Of a stretch of DNA of 64,000 nucleotides, positions 1-12,804 are shown piece after piece. Origin of the DNA: Psettodes erumei (taxonomy: Eukaryota; Chordata; Actinopteri; Pleuronectiformes; Psettodidae); contig JAFBJZ010000941.1 of the NCBI GenBank assembly GCA_016785225.1, positions 2,091,001 to 2,155,000 on the forward strand, in the 5' to 3' direction. Made by a program: the position numbers and the translations under genes. Within the stretch, counting starts at the first letter, position 1, and every line of letters starts with the position of its first letter. The notes under the pieces are model-generated. The model was not told the origin of the DNA. It made no database searches and worked only from the letters and a program-made list of their open reading frames with translations.

Positions 1-48
1 CGGCTGGACGACCGCGGGGACATTCCTCAGAGGAGAAACAGCGGTCCC

Positions 49-59
49 TGATTGATTGG
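49..59 (+). promoter_or_regulatory. PBX-HOX bipartite motif
   Basis: The sequence TGATTGATTGG matches the TGATNNAT consensus bound by PBX with anterior HOX proteins, the kind of site used in rhombomere-4 auto-regulatory enhancers. A CTGTCATCA motif lies 43 bases to the right, on the opposite strand orientation. Function is inferred from motif content only. Confidence 0.35.
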
Positions 60-101
60 AGATGACGTGCCCTCCTGGTCTCGGCCAATAGCTGGACATC
101 T

Positions 102-110
102 CTGTCATCA
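102..110 (-). promoter_or_regulatory. MEIS/PREP motif
   Basis: Read on the minus strand this is TGATGACAG, containing the MEIS/PREP core TGACAG next to a PBX-like TGAT. It lies close to the PBX-HOX motif at 49-59, and a CCAAT sequence falls between them at 84-88. A single AGGTCA half-site follows at 162-167. Confidence 0.3.
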
Positions 111-1525
111 AGGGAGGACAACGCTGATTAAGCCGAGCAAGCAAGTTGTGAAACTGACTTCAGGTCAACGTTCTAGTAGAGTCCGAGCATAAAGAGAACA
201 GCACCATGCAGGCCACAAAACAACTACAAAGAAAACATCCTTAAAAGCAGCAAGGAAGTTCATCATCACCGTCATCAGACTCTGAAGGCCTTCATGGCCC
301 TCCCACCTATTCAGACAGGTAGGCTATGACGTCAGACATGTTTTAACCATGAACATTTTTTCGCTCTATATTTTGGGTCAAATTCTTAATGATTGTTTTT
401 CAAGGCAACAATGCAACTTCTTTTTCCAACGCTAAATTTACATAATACAGGCCTACATTGATGGAGCTAATGGATTGTGCAAATTTGTGAAAGCTTCTTG
501 AAAAAACCCGAGGCCCTCTTTAGCAAAGGGCTTAGGTCATGTGAAAGACACACTTAATGGGTTCAGAGGTCGTGACAGCTGGCATTTAGAAGTTCAGTGG
601 CAGCAGATTTGTAATTAGCCTCGAACAAATACAAAAAAAAACCCGGCTCCGAGTGGAGATCGAGAAGTTGTAATGGCAGAGAAGACACGAGAAGACATCC
701 AACTTCTCGGCTGGATTAGATCTGGAGCCTGTTCATTTGTGCCAAACACAAACTATACACGTGGTCTTTTTTTAACGCTCTCGTGTGTTAACTCGGGGAT
801 GAAGCATCGTGGGAGGCTTTTCGTGCATGAGCAAAATACGCTAAATGTTGCTATTTAAACTTGTAGGAGTGACGAAAAGCAAGACAAACAAAACATGATT
901 TAAAAATACAAACTCAGGACTGCTGGCCCCCCCACTGCCCAAAAAAAAAAAAAATAAAAAAAACAACCCAAATCTGCCTGTGTTTTGGTGCAACAGTAGA
1001 TACAGTGGGAACCGAGCCAGTTTGTTTGTTTTTTTTCATTTCCAGTACAGAAAATTTCACGGAGCTGCGCAGTGCACATGCACAAGTTTGTGACCTACTT
1101 TCAAATACACGAGTCACTGTGTCGCTCTGCCTGCTCGCATACGTTTCAAACGGTGGGAATTAATACAGCACAACATTGTGTTAACAGCACAACTCTATAG
1201 ATATGAACCCACAGTGTAGAATATGTGGTTTAATATTTCCAAGAAATCCCCAAACTGTGGAATACCGAACGAAATTTAAATGACCATTTTTCCCCTTCTA
1301 TTTTTGACTGCACTGGTTTCAATCCTGTTTCACGTTACTGGCTCAGTTGGTGTTAAATAATGAAGATCAGCAATGGTGGTGGATTTATGTTGAAAGGATA
1401 TTAGGAAAGTTAAATAATTTTTTGTTTTGTATTCATTTGGAATATGATTATTATATATTCCCTGCCCTTGTATGCTTAGTTAATGTAGTAAATGATTATT
1501 ATATTTAATGGATATAATAATGATA

Positions 1526-1526
<1 letters not shown>

Positions 1527-1573
<47 letters not shown>

Positions 1574-1580
1574 CATTATT
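1527..1580. repeat. (TTA)n microsatellite
   Basis: About 15 uninterrupted TTA units followed by imperfect ones. Confidence 0.9.
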
Positions 1581-4500
1581 GTTGTTATTGATTAGCTAAT
1601 AGTACGAAACAACCATCCATGACATTTCAATTAAATAAAACCTAACTCAAAACTGCTATGTGTTTCTGTTCTTATTGGTTTATTTTTTTGAACAATATTT
1701 CCTGTGTCTTTTAAGTCTGCAGTAATTACAATATAATTCAGCGTAATGAACAACTTCTAACTGCATTCTTACAACACAGAAATATGGTCCCAGCTGTGGG
1801 AGTTAATGGGATTCTACAGGCAGCGATGTGCTGAATGACTGAGTGCAATATATCCCTTCTCTCCATGCATTTGCATGGCGCACTGATCCATCTTCATGTC
1901 AGCTCGGAGGTTACTCAGGGTTCACGCGCTAGCTTGTTTCTCTCCTCCACACTCAATAAATAAATCTCTGCAGCTTTCTGTTTACCGCCTGAATATAAAT
2001 TTGTTTGCAGTCGATCGAAGACCTGTGCGGAGGTATTAGAAATTGTATTTCTGTAATGGCTTTCAGCAGAGGGAGGGGGTGTGGGGTGGGGTGGGGGGGT
2101 TGCAGGGCGGTAGAGGGGAAAGGAAGAAGAAAAAAGAAAGAAAAAAAAAAAAACAGGTGTGAGCAATCTCTGCTTTGTCGTATGCAAACGAATTTTTTTT
2201 TTTTTTAAATGAAGCAGCCTCGGCCTGTTACAGCTCTTGGAGGCATTCAAATTACATTTAAAACCAAGTAACCTTTTTATCTTGTAGGACAACAACAGCA
2301 ATCAGTGTTTGTTCCTACAAGTGCCATATGTTTGATTAGCATATTTGAAGTGTTGTTCCACATCACTGCCCGGCACCTTTATGCAACAGAAGTTATATGT
2401 TCACATTCAGCACTAAAACCAAAAACAGCACAGGTGATCTTCAGCTGAGGCTCCTTCCCCTGGACAGCTTGTATCCCCTAAACCATACTATTTTGCATAA
2501 GGCAACTTCAGAAATAAGAAAGAGGGTAATCTCAAAATTTGGGTTTAATGGGTGCTACAAGTACAAATCAGATTTTTTTTAATCCCTCAAACCAAATTCT
2601 GCACCCCCAATTAAACACAGACCAGAGATTTTAATAGCTACCCCCCAAAGCCCCCAAACAGCACCTCTTAAAACTCTGTGCAGGGATTTTCCATCATGAT
2701 CTCTATTGTCTCTATTGTTTTGACTGGAGGTGAGGTAAACATGGCAGCACTCGGGTGGCTGTGTCAGGAGGAGGGAGATGATATTGACTGATGCTAATTT
2801 GTTTTTGCGTCCATGCTCTGATGTGTGTCAATAGGCAGTCGAGGCCCTGGGATCAGCCGGGCCGCGCTCGGATTACCTCCGTGGTTTGAATTGAACCCTC
2901 ATCCTGCTGCTGCTGACACAATGCTGCGGCCGCTGTTGACACTCGTCTTGCTCTCCAGCACTGTCAACCCTCATTATATGTCAGCTCTTGACCCTCACAA
3001 GACTAGGAATTAACCAGCGCTGACAGACGACTGTCACCGCCAGCCGGGGAGGTCACTGCCTTTAATGCAGCTCCAAGACGGGAAGATGACAGCCATCTAT
3101 GCCATGTTTATAGAGCTCAGGCTCATCTATATGGCATCGTGATAGAGTTGCAACACAGCAAAGGGACAAAGAGGAATAAAACAAGAGGAAAAAAAGAGTA
3201 GTAGAGAGAGAGGGGGTCAGAGCAGGGATGAAGAAGCAGAAACAGATATTCAAGTGTGGCACATTGACCGGTTGAAAGATGGCTATCTATATGATTGATA
3301 GAGCATGTCAGTGTTTTTCAAATATTGACATTTTTGAAAAATAGTGATGTCAGAAGAAAGATTTAGCTTAGTGTATACCCAGCCCACACACAATCCAGGG
3401 AATACAACTTGAACCCCCCCAAAAAAAAAAAAAAAAAAATCCATTCACTCCCTGTGTAAAAATTCTAATAATTGTCCTTGCTTTATTGTTGAATGGTATG
3501 AAATCTGTCACAGCACATGAACCATAATCATAAATCCAATGCAACTACTGTGCAAATGGCCAGGGACATTACAGATAACTGCATTCTGCACAGGCTCAAC
3601 AGTGTGACAATGAAGCAATACCTTGCTAATACGGGGACTTTTCAACAATAGCCTGTAGTATGTACTGCAGCGCTTCACAGCTTCAGTGAGCCAAGAGGCT
3701 TCGAGTCGGCAGAATCCCAAACATCATGACAACAAGCCATCAGTCATCTTCCCCCGGAGCTGCTGTGCACACTTGTGTGTTTCCGGAGTTCTTACTGTGG
3801 GAAATGAGCAGGGTTAAACATGAAACAGGAGGAAATGTTCATCATTGCTGCACACGTTGTAATATTCTCCCTCATACAGCATTGTTTTCGCTGCAGGGAA
3901 AGAGAGGGAGTGGTTCTTTTTTTTTTCTTTAAACATCCCCTGCTTGTTCAAAATGCAGATCAGTAATCTACTGCGCATGTTAATCATGGGTAATAGCAAA
4001 ACACTGATAGAAAAATGACACTAGTGATATCTGATCTTCCTTTGAGATTGAAAAAGTATTACTCCTACAGTTAAAACACTGGAGACGTTTGAAAGTGTAA
4101 AGTTTAGATAAATGATACTATGCTTTGGAATAACTACACTGAAGCTGATGCTGGAGGCTTAGTGAACATCTGAGTGAACAGTTAAAGACAGGATCCAGAA
4201 AACCATTCCAACAATTTATTTTTGCAATTTCAGGTGGATGCATGCATAAAATAAACATCCCTATATTACATTAAAATATCAGCACTTACCAAGTTTGAAT
4301 AAAGAAAATTAGGCTGATATATCAAGTATAGGCCTACTTCAAGTATGCATCCTTTATTTAGACATTTCTCTTAACATAGTAAACTACTAAAATGCAACAA
4401 ATGACAAACAGACATTCAAAAAGCCACTAAACAACCATATCTCCTTAATGTTAAAATGAAATAACAGAAACTGTTATTAAACCCATTTTTACAACTCACA

Positions 4501-5027
4501 TCTTCTCTTTGTTCTTCAGTGATTGTTTGGAGGGAAACAAAGGGCTTTGCAGATGTCGTCTCTTGGGCGTGGTTAGCAGGATGATTGAGGCCATGCATTG
4601 ATGAGTGGAGTGATTTCAGGTGAGGCGGGTCATGTGAACTTGTGATTTAAAATGATGAATTCAAGCCCACGAGTTTGCATTGTTTTATACAAATCTCCCA
4701 AATCAAATGAAATCAGACCGACAGATTTGATACCTTCATATATCTCTGGGCTCTCCAGTAGAATTTAAAACAAAGTTAGTTGCCCTAAGGTTTGGCTGCA
4801 CAACATGAGTTTGTAATGAGTTGACGACTGTTGAATACCAACAGAAAAATGACACTGGAGTAACATTTTACTTTTTCAGAAATATTAAGGGAGGGTTCAA
4901 CAAGGAATAAAAGTAATAAAAGAAATCGGTCAGTCTGGTATCATATTGTCTTTACCTGATTAAGCAGATTTTTTGGGATCCCACTGCTGCACATGTAAAT
5001 ATGATTTTGAATAAATACACACTTAAT

Positions 5028-5115
5028 TTCCAATTTATTAGGCACACCTAGATAAACATAATGCAGCCTACTACAATAGTTGAGCCACAAATCCAACCAA
5101 CATGAAGCTTAACGT
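5028..5115. repeat. Fragment of a dispersed fish repeat
   Basis: The phrase beginning 'tttattaggcacacctag' followed by 'aatgcagcctactacaat' resembles a repeat I have seen many times in teleost genomes ('tttattaggtacacct'). No terminal repeats or coding region remain, so the family cannot be named. Confidence 0.4.
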
Positions 5116-8100
5116 AGAGTAGAGTAATGAAGTAACAAGCAGATAAAATAAAGTATATTTCTTGAGGCATCAAAGAGGCCCCAAGGGCTCCAGGACCCCA
5201 AACAGAAAATAAAGGTTCGACAGTTTACAATGCTGTCAGTAACCAAACATCAGTATGCTGATACATTTTCTGCCGGTGTCATTATTTGTTTTCTGTGTTG
5301 TCCTACACAAAAAAATCCCAAACAACCAAAACAAAGTGTGCATTGGTTAGATTGTGTGATAAAGCCATTGGGTGTTAAATAATTCTTGTGTGATCAATAA
5401 CGGTCAACATGTGACATTTAGCAGGGTGACTGTTGTGATTACAAGTTCATTCATTTAACCGGTGCTCTTCAGAGGGAAATGTGAGCTCCAGCACGGTGAC
5501 TCCCTCACTGTGAACAGCGCCGCTCACCACAGCTGAGACACTTTCATCACCAACTTACCTTTTTTATTGTCACCGATCATCCTTAACTGGGAAGCATTTA
5601 AAATGTCATTGATCTTGATAATGCTGTGCCGTAATGTGACAGTAACAGTTGTATGAGATTCAGGAAGTCAAATTTCCAAGATTGATGAGTCGTAGCAGTT
5701 GAGTTATAATCCATCTACCTGAGTGATGCTCAGGCTCTGTTCCACGTGAAGGAGCAGACAAATAAATAAAACCCATAAAGGTGACACAGGAAATTGATAC
5801 TTAACGATCATCTTGAGCAACAAGCACCTGGAGAGACTGGTGGGCAGCAGTTACTACTGTGGAGGAAAAGGCTGGGAAGGTTAATAGGTCATAAAAAGAA
5901 CACAAGCTCCTAAAGGCCAGACTTTAAAGTTTAAAGCTTTACTCAGCAATGGACCAAAGCATCACATGTAGCAGTCACTTCCAGGAAGGTTTCACTGCCA
6001 TCATTTTCCACATACAAATCAGTCCATTCTCCATTCTCCATTCCAATAAGCCTCAAGTTGATCATAATGTTAAATATCACTTTCAACCCGGTTATTTTGT
6101 TAGAGAAGCTTTTTGCAGCTATGAGGCCACATCAACACAGTGACTATCAACAAAACCAGAACCATTTGGAGCATTTAAAACAGCAATCAACATCTTTCGC
6201 TGACATCTGTGGTGCTTAATAAGAAAATGTAAAAGAAAGAAACGACAAACTGTGTGTGTCCCAGTTTCGCAAAGTTATGGAGCACATCAGTCACTGGCAT
6301 TAATTAGTGGTATAAATGAGCGCTTGTGTGGATTGTGGAGTAAGATGTGAAAACAAAAAAAAGTAGATGAGGACTAACGCCCCATACACACGGAAATGTA
6401 TAATCTGCGCGGGGCTTTGGAGGATTTGTGGAAACTCCAACCAATCATAGACCTAACGGGCATAGGCTCCAACAGGTCACATTCATGTTAACATTCACAA
6501 TAAGTCACACTGACATTTATTATTATCATTATCATTTATTTTCTCTGGTGGTGATCCCCATATAATGAATGGAATTATTGGTACTTAACTTAACATATGA
6601 TTCCAGTCGACATCAGTAGCTTAGTGTCATAAGCTGCTCTGTTTTCATGGAAGCTCAAGAAAAGTCTTGATGCACAGAGCATTTCTCAGGTCTAACCCCA
6701 AAACTGTTTTCACAACAATGTAGACCAAAATTCAGAAATTTAAGTTGGACCATAACCAACACTAGTTTTACGGCACCCTGGCTGGAAACACTTCAAGGAG
6801 CCACTTAATGCGCTGCTCAGTTCTGATCGAATTGAAAACAAAACCATGCAAGGATTTGGGGCTTTTGCAGATCCTGCCCCCAATGAACAGATGCCAAGTG
6901 AATAAAAAAAGGAAATAATGACATTAGTTGCTAACTAGAAGCAAACCCAGTGTGAGAACAACTGGCTAACCTAATGTTGAAGTGGAAGTAGACTCTTCCC
7001 CCTCACAGTGGGGCCCTTGGGGGGGGGTTCCTTGACCCCTAGGGATCCCCCCTTGACCCCGACCGCAGAATTACTGCACTCCAGTGTGTGGATCCTCCTG
7101 GCTGTTAGTGTCTGGGAGGAGAATGTGGTGAGGAACCAGAGGTAAAGGTCCTATTGAGCCTCAGCACCATTAACACCATAAATCACCCGGCATATGCAAG
7201 AATCTCAGGAATCCAACACTGTCTGCCTCTTCTTCCTCACAGCCCGCCCTCCTTCTGTCTTCCATGTGAGCAAACATATGTGCAGGAGGAACTTTTTCTC
7301 TTGCTTAGTCTCATTCTCTCTCTGCCCTTTATTACTATTCTCTTAAATTACCCAGCTGTCACCGCGTCTCTGATGCAGATGTGGTGTGGACCTTACTTTA
7401 TTTTACTTAACATTTCCACAGAGTTATAGCAGCTATACAGCTCCCCTGACACTTGCGGAGACCTACTGCAAATGGTGTCAAATATTTACTAAATGACAGC
7501 TGATCCAGAGGCTGATTAGGTAATGAACTAGCAGCAGGAAGTCATTTTATCCAGGACCACTAGGGGACTGGATTCCTCGGTATACCGCCCTCATTTCAAA
7601 GCTGTCAGTAGTCCTCTGTGACAACTCATTTACAGTAAGGTCACTGATATAAAACTGTCAGCATGTCCACAACTTTGTTTAGAATATTGATACTGCGGCT
7701 CACAGTATCGAGTGTAGGAGGTTTGCTCCTTCATCATGAAAGTTGCTGTCTATCTTTGCCACGTTAAAACTGTTAAGACCCAAGAGATCATGTGACCCAC
7801 TTCTGTCAAAGAAATGCATAATGTCCCCCGTGTGCGTAATTTAGCTCAGCGAGTCGAAACTTTGGAATCAAAGACAGCGAAGGAAATAAAAAAGGAAAAT
7901 AACATTTCCATCATACAGCTTACATTTGAGACTCTGTGCGTCACAGCGGCACAGAGGACGCCAGTAAAAACAAAACACACACACACAAAGTCTCCTCATT
8001 GTTCTTAAAGATAATATGCTGTCGTTAGCGAGTGAACTTCATTGGTCTGTTGTGGCCGATGGGCTCCTGGAAGGGCTTCTAAGCTCCACAGCTAACATGC

Positions 8101-8514
8101 CCCCTGAGAGGGAGGCCAGCCACGACTTGCAGCACTACAATTTGGCTATTGAAAAGGCAAGGGTTAGGAAGGAGGAGGCGAGAGATCTTGTCATGGTGCC
8201 CAGTGGGTTCAGAGCTTGTGGTTGGAGTGCTGGAAAGACTGCCTTGTCTCAGTGATTAATGGCGGGGAACTTGGAGGCAGGAGCGAGGGAGAGGCTTATG
8301 TGGCAAGACTGTGCAACTTGAATGCACAATACTGTAGAGTTTTCTATGAATCTAAAGCATGCCTTAATTTGATTGCAGAATCTCTCTCATTTTTTTCCAT
8401 TTGGGATCTAATCCAGGAATTTCTTAATCATGAAATACTGCTGGAAAGAAGTGTATTCAAATCAGTGATGAACAGGGTAAACATTGCACAATAGCTACAG
8501 TTTTCCCAAATGCA

Positions 8515-8520
8515 TTTATT
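8515..8520 (-). terminator. Candidate hoxc3a poly(A) signal
   Basis: AATAAA on the minus strand, about 610 bases past the hoxc3a stop. It is the first canonical signal I noted downstream. Transcript evidence is not available. Confidence 0.35.
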
Positions 8521-9127
8521 AAGCATGTACAGTATATGACATCTCAATTAATCAAGAACAGTATCAAAGACTTGCCGTATCCTTTAACAAAAATATAACA
8601 TCATTATTCTGTCCATTTCACAGTTAAAACATTTTACACAAAACAACCTGCTATTTCCAGTACATTATGAAAAAGAGGCTTAATCAGACACTTAGAAAAT
8701 ACGACAACCACTTAGCTATTATCTGCCAACAGAGGGAAATAGAAAACTTATTCATAGTCCCACATGCATTAAACATGCAACAACAATATAAATGTAACAG
8801 CTACAGAATTACGGCAAAAAACACGGGGTTGTTAACTGCTCGCATGTCTTGTGCATGCCATGATACGTGCAGTGTTAGCAGCACATTTGAAAGACCTGCA
8901 GGCTTCAGTCACCATGCCTGAGAAAAACAAATGATATCACTGTATCCCTCTCCTTCAATTAAGATATGTTCATAATTAAAATGCCTCATGAACGGTTTGA
9001 AGACTGTGTTAAGGGGATTTCAGCCCTGGGATGCTAATCAGACATCCTCCAGTCTTTCATAAGTATGCGAAAGTGGATGTATCGCTGAGAATTTGATGAG
9101 CACAGGAGGGACGGCCATTATGGGGCC

Positions 9128-11327
9128 CTAGGGCCAGTTTGAAATGCCAGCACAGTCATGACTATCTACCCCCATACAGGAGGCCTGTGGACCATTTGCA
9201 ACAGATGGAAATATGCAGCTCAGGCGGGGCAGGTCTGCAGGGTAACTACACTGACCGCTGCTGTCGTCACCGTGAGAGCCAAACAGAGAGGAGCACACAG
9301 GAGCATAATCCATGTACTGCGGGTCTGCGGAGGAGGACACTCCAACGTCACACGCAACTGGGAACTTCGTGTGGTCCGCACTTGAGCTGGAGCTGGAGGA
9401 GAGGTAGCAGGGAGACTGCTGTGACATCACTTTCATGCACTTGTGCTCCTTCTTGTACCTCATCCTTCGGTTCTGAAACCAGATCTTGACCTGCCGATCG
9501 GTGAGCCGCAGCCCGGCAGCCATCTCCAGCCTCCGGTGGCGACGCAGGTAAGGGCTGAAGTGGAACTCCTTCTCCAGCTCCAGCAGCTGGCTGTTGGTGA
9601 AGGCTGTCCTCTCCCTCCTCACGCCAGTCCTCCACCTGCCCGGCAGACCGGCCGCCACGCCACTGCTGACTAATGCAGGAGGGGGAGGCAAATGAAGGAG
9701 AGAGGGTGATAAAAGCAAGCGCCACATTCTAACAAGTTTATCCCGAGGTGTATAACCCCCAGGTGGAAGAATTCAGGTGCCAGGAAGGCCCGCGTTAATC
9801 CTCAGCCAATCAACCTGAGACCGCGTAAGGCCCTCAGCTCTTCCCCTGTATTCAGTCATGCTTGAGACACTATACAAGACTGGCTGTCTACGGTGTCATG
9901 CGTTCAGGGAAAGTTACCTCCTGAAGAAACAGTCTGGGGGAAACATCTGACGCCACTATGGCTGCCTGACAGCCCACATTAATCACAGCCACACACGGAA
10001 GCAGACCTGTCAAATCCCCATCTCAGTCACTTAAAAGGTACCCTGGGACTAGCACTGAAAATAACCACCATTAGAGATTCCATTTGACATGTATATCAGC
10101 GATAGCAGGGCCCTGTTGATAACAACGTAATATACAGGGGTTAATGGGTACTTAATAAGGCCCACAGTGACCTCAAAGAGTAAACTGCACTCCATAACAA
10201 TATTCAACCAGACAGGGAGACTCCTCGTTGGAGCTTGTTTATAGCATGGAAAATAAGGAGCCTTATTAACAAACAATGTTTTATATGTATCAGGAATATC
10301 TCACATTTGTGTAATCTTTTCTTTTTGTAAACTTAAGACACAAAATAAACTGTATTGACTCCCGTACTTGACTGACAACTGACTGAATTTACTTAATGAC
10401 ATGGAGAAAAAATTTAATATTTTCTGATGGAGATACATTGGTTGTTCAAAAGAACCCCCCCCCCGAGTTGCACTGGTGCAGCTCACAAGAAGTTTTTTGT
10501 TTCTGTGCAGCCCACACACGGAAGCAGTTTCTGTTTGGAACATCACTTTGCCCACAGGAGTGGAAAAAAAAACATGACACAGGCATTTGTTTAACTGTGT
10601 CGCAACACTGACACTCATTCATGCACCTAAGCAGACGAGAAAGAGCCTTCACATCTGATGAATGCACTTCAGCACATTAAAGGTGATGCATGTGACACCT
10701 CAAACACATTACTGACTACTTAGACTTTTGGTCTGTTTGTTGATGTATATGTTTAAATCATGTGCAAATTAGTTGTTGGGTTTTTTTTAATTGCCTTACA
10801 GAACTGAGGTCAGATATCAGTGTCTGAGTGATACAGTGCATTCGGTGCACAAATGAGGAACACACTCACTGTATATGGGTTTAATGGATTCACCCCATCA
10901 GTCAACAGTATTTTGCACACTCACAGTTATGGCTTAATAAAGAGAAGATACTTAGTGTGTAATGAATTAAACCAGAGTTACCAGATTGTTCAGAGTCAGT
11001 TGTCCGTGGATTCATCCAGGGAAAAATTACTCCAGAGCGGCAGATGGTGAGTAGACTGCAGCTCCTGCTCTTGATGCCCAGCTTGCCCTTGGCGTGGCAG
11101 TGAACCACGGGCTCCGGTGGGCTCTGGAACCGTTCATCTGGGTTCAACCTGGAACTGACAGGAGCAGAGGAGGTCATGTTTTGCTGATTAAGTTCTGCTT
11201 CTCGGCCTCCTCCGCCTCCTCTTGCTCCTTCACCGTGTCCCGCGCTCAGCTCTGGCACTTGTCCAGAGCTCATAGCAAAACTGTTGCCATGCCGCTGCGG
11301 AGGGAGGGCAGACTGCTGGGGGTCCAT
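9128..11327 (-). CDS. hoxc3a: Hox paralog group 3 homeodomain transcription factor, HoxC3
   Basis: Sequence-specific homeodomain transcription factor of the nucleus. Exon 1 is 10982-11327 and exon 2 is 9128-9669; donor G|GTAACT and acceptor ATTAG|TC are both phase 1 and join into 295 residues. The start is the ATG at 11327, with in-frame stops just upstream and a TATA box about 110 bases upstream. Residues 101-105 are the hexapeptide IFPWM, typical of group 3. The homeodomain is about residues 132-191, with helix 3 KIWFQNRR intact (Trp48, Gln50, Asn51) and RMRYKKEHK at its end, close to the group-3 RMKYKK ending. The rest is unusual: PYLRRHRRLEM in place of the typical RYLCRPRRVEM, and roughly 20 of 60 positions differ from vertebrate HOXA3 as I remember it. 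The usual group-3 N-terminus (MQK..YYD) is absent. The frame is open and splice sites are usable, so I read it as a fast-evolving functional gene. The 1.3 kb intron shows nothing else. hoxc3 is absent from mammals. Confidence 0.88.
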
Positions 11328-11432
11328 GGACTCAGCTCATCAGATTGTGTCAAATAAAAGCCCCGGAATCCCCTCAACAGCAGTAAAGACCGGGACTTGT
11401 GTCTGTGTAATATCCGATCACAATTAACATGA

Positions 11433-11442
11433 CTATATAAAG
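11433..11442 (-). promoter_or_regulatory. TATA box of hoxc3a
   Basis: Minus strand CTTTATATAG lies about 110 bases upstream of the hoxc3a ATG, which leaves a short 5' UTR of about 80 bases. Two CACGTG E-boxes (11471-11476 and 11513-11518), a CCAAT (11528) and a TGACAG MEIS core follow immediately upstream. Confidence 0.5.
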
Positions 11443-11470
11443 ACAAGCGGGGAAGAGCACTTGAGGTAAC

Positions 11471-11537
11471 CACGTGGAATATCTGAATATTTACCAGAAG
11501 GGTGCCGTAGTCACGTGCGACCGTCCTCCAATGACAG
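11471..11537 (-). promoter_or_regulatory. E-box/CCAAT/MEIS block upstream of hoxc3a
   Basis: Contains CACGTG twice, then CCAATGACAG, in which a CCAAT box overlaps a MEIS/PREP core. The same CACGTG plus CCAAT pairing is seen upstream of hoxc4a, hoxc5a and hoxc9a. Binding by USF/MYC-type and NF-Y factors is inferred. Confidence 0.35.
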
Positions 11538-12537
11538 AGCTCTGGAGTTGCAAAGTAATCCGCTGGTTTCTGTCTCCCTTCGGACATTTCTCCGAGCTTC
11601 TTCGCTTCTTTACCTGAGAATTGAGGGGGAAATATATAACGTGATATGAATAGGCGCCAACAACTTTGTAATCAGTGTGTGAGAGAGAAATAGGGAGATT
11701 TATGTTGTACAGTGTGTGTGTGTGGGGGGGGGGTGCTGGGAGGTGGAGGTGGGAGCTGGGAGGTGGAGGGGGACGGGGATGGCAGACAGATATTACATGT
11801 GTGGTGAGGAGCGTCTCATTAACTGCAGTGTTGATTTTTTTTTTTTTGCGACATTGTAAATCTTTTGACGGGAAGCGTTTATTAGAAACAGCCACCGATT
11901 TGCAGCTTCACAACTCCAGTGCTTTTTTCTGGTGGTAGGTTTCCCTTTTTTTTTTTTTTTTTTTTATCAAACCCAACAAAAGGAGCTCGTTCTACTGAGG
12001 TGGAATAATAATGCATTGCCTGCTGGATACTCGCTTTCTACCGACCACAGCTCATTATTTCTGCAAACGCTTTCTAGATGTAAAATGCCAAATAAATACA
12101 ATAAAATGAATTGATGTTACGTGAATTTAAGTCATTGTACATAAAAAATATCGTTTTACTGTATTCACGCTCCTAGTTACCCTGTCTATTGACATTCTGC
12201 TGTAAGGCTGCTTTTTTGCCCATAAAACAAATCATTTCGATTATGTTTTATATTTTTATAACTTTGTTGGCACCTAATTTAAATGCTCATTATAAATTGG
12301 CGGGATTTTTCTTTAAATAACAGCATATGCCTCTAACTGTCGGAGTGGAAGTGCAGCTTCGGCTTAATAGGATTCACTGGGAGTGGTCAAACAAAGGCTT
12401 GACAGTCATCACCACACAAAGACAAAGGAGGCAATCATTAGAGATTTTTTTTCCTATAGCAAGATTCAACGCATTTGCATTAATCAGGCATCACTGTACA
12501 GTATCAAGTGTCTGTGTGCGGCTCTGTGAGACAGCAG

Positions 12538-12562
12538 TCACACACAAACACACACATGCACG

Positions 12563-12599
<37 letters not shown>
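12538..12599. repeat. (CA)n microsatellite
   Basis: Imperfect then perfect CA dinucleotide run. Confidence 0.9.
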
Positions 12600-12601
<2 letters not shown>

Positions 12602-12784
12602 GACGTTTTTGATGGTAAACATCCCGCTTCCTCGGCTGGATAGACAAAGAGATGGGGGGGTAGGAGCTTTGTTTGCAGCTACAATGCACAGCACACAACG
12701 ACAACAGCAACGTGGAAATATGGCTGGTACAAAAAAATATGATTTTTCCAACTTCGTTCACCCCCCAACAATATACATATTTTT

Positions 12785-12804
12785 GTGTGTGTGTGTGTGT
12801 GTGG
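12785..12804. repeat. (TG)n microsatellite
   Basis: Short TG run followed by a G run. Confidence 0.85.

Larger units (their letters stand above)
1..8500. other. 3' flank of hoxc3a, no gene recognised
   Basis: This is the anterior side of the cluster, where hoxc1a would be expected in fish that keep it. I looked for the homeobox helix-3 signature (Trp-Phe-Gln-Asn-Arg-Arg in either orientation) and for hexapeptide exons and found none. The open frames here are short and show no recognisable domain. What I can see is a PBX-HOX/MEIS motif pair at the left edge, a (TTA)n tract, a fragment of a dispersed fish repeat near 5.03 kb, and otherwise AT-rich unique sequence. Confidence 0.6.

Noticed and set aside
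9669..9727. Upstream in-frame Met extension of the hoxc3a homeobox exon
   Set aside because: The frame continues left of the acceptor at 9669 only by chance. The phase-1 junction to the IFPWM exon at 10982 gives the proper Hox3 structure.
11270..11587. 105-codon minus-strand frame upstream of hoxc3a
   Set aside because: It overlaps the hoxc3a TATA box and exon 1 in another frame and shows no Hox3 N-terminal motif.
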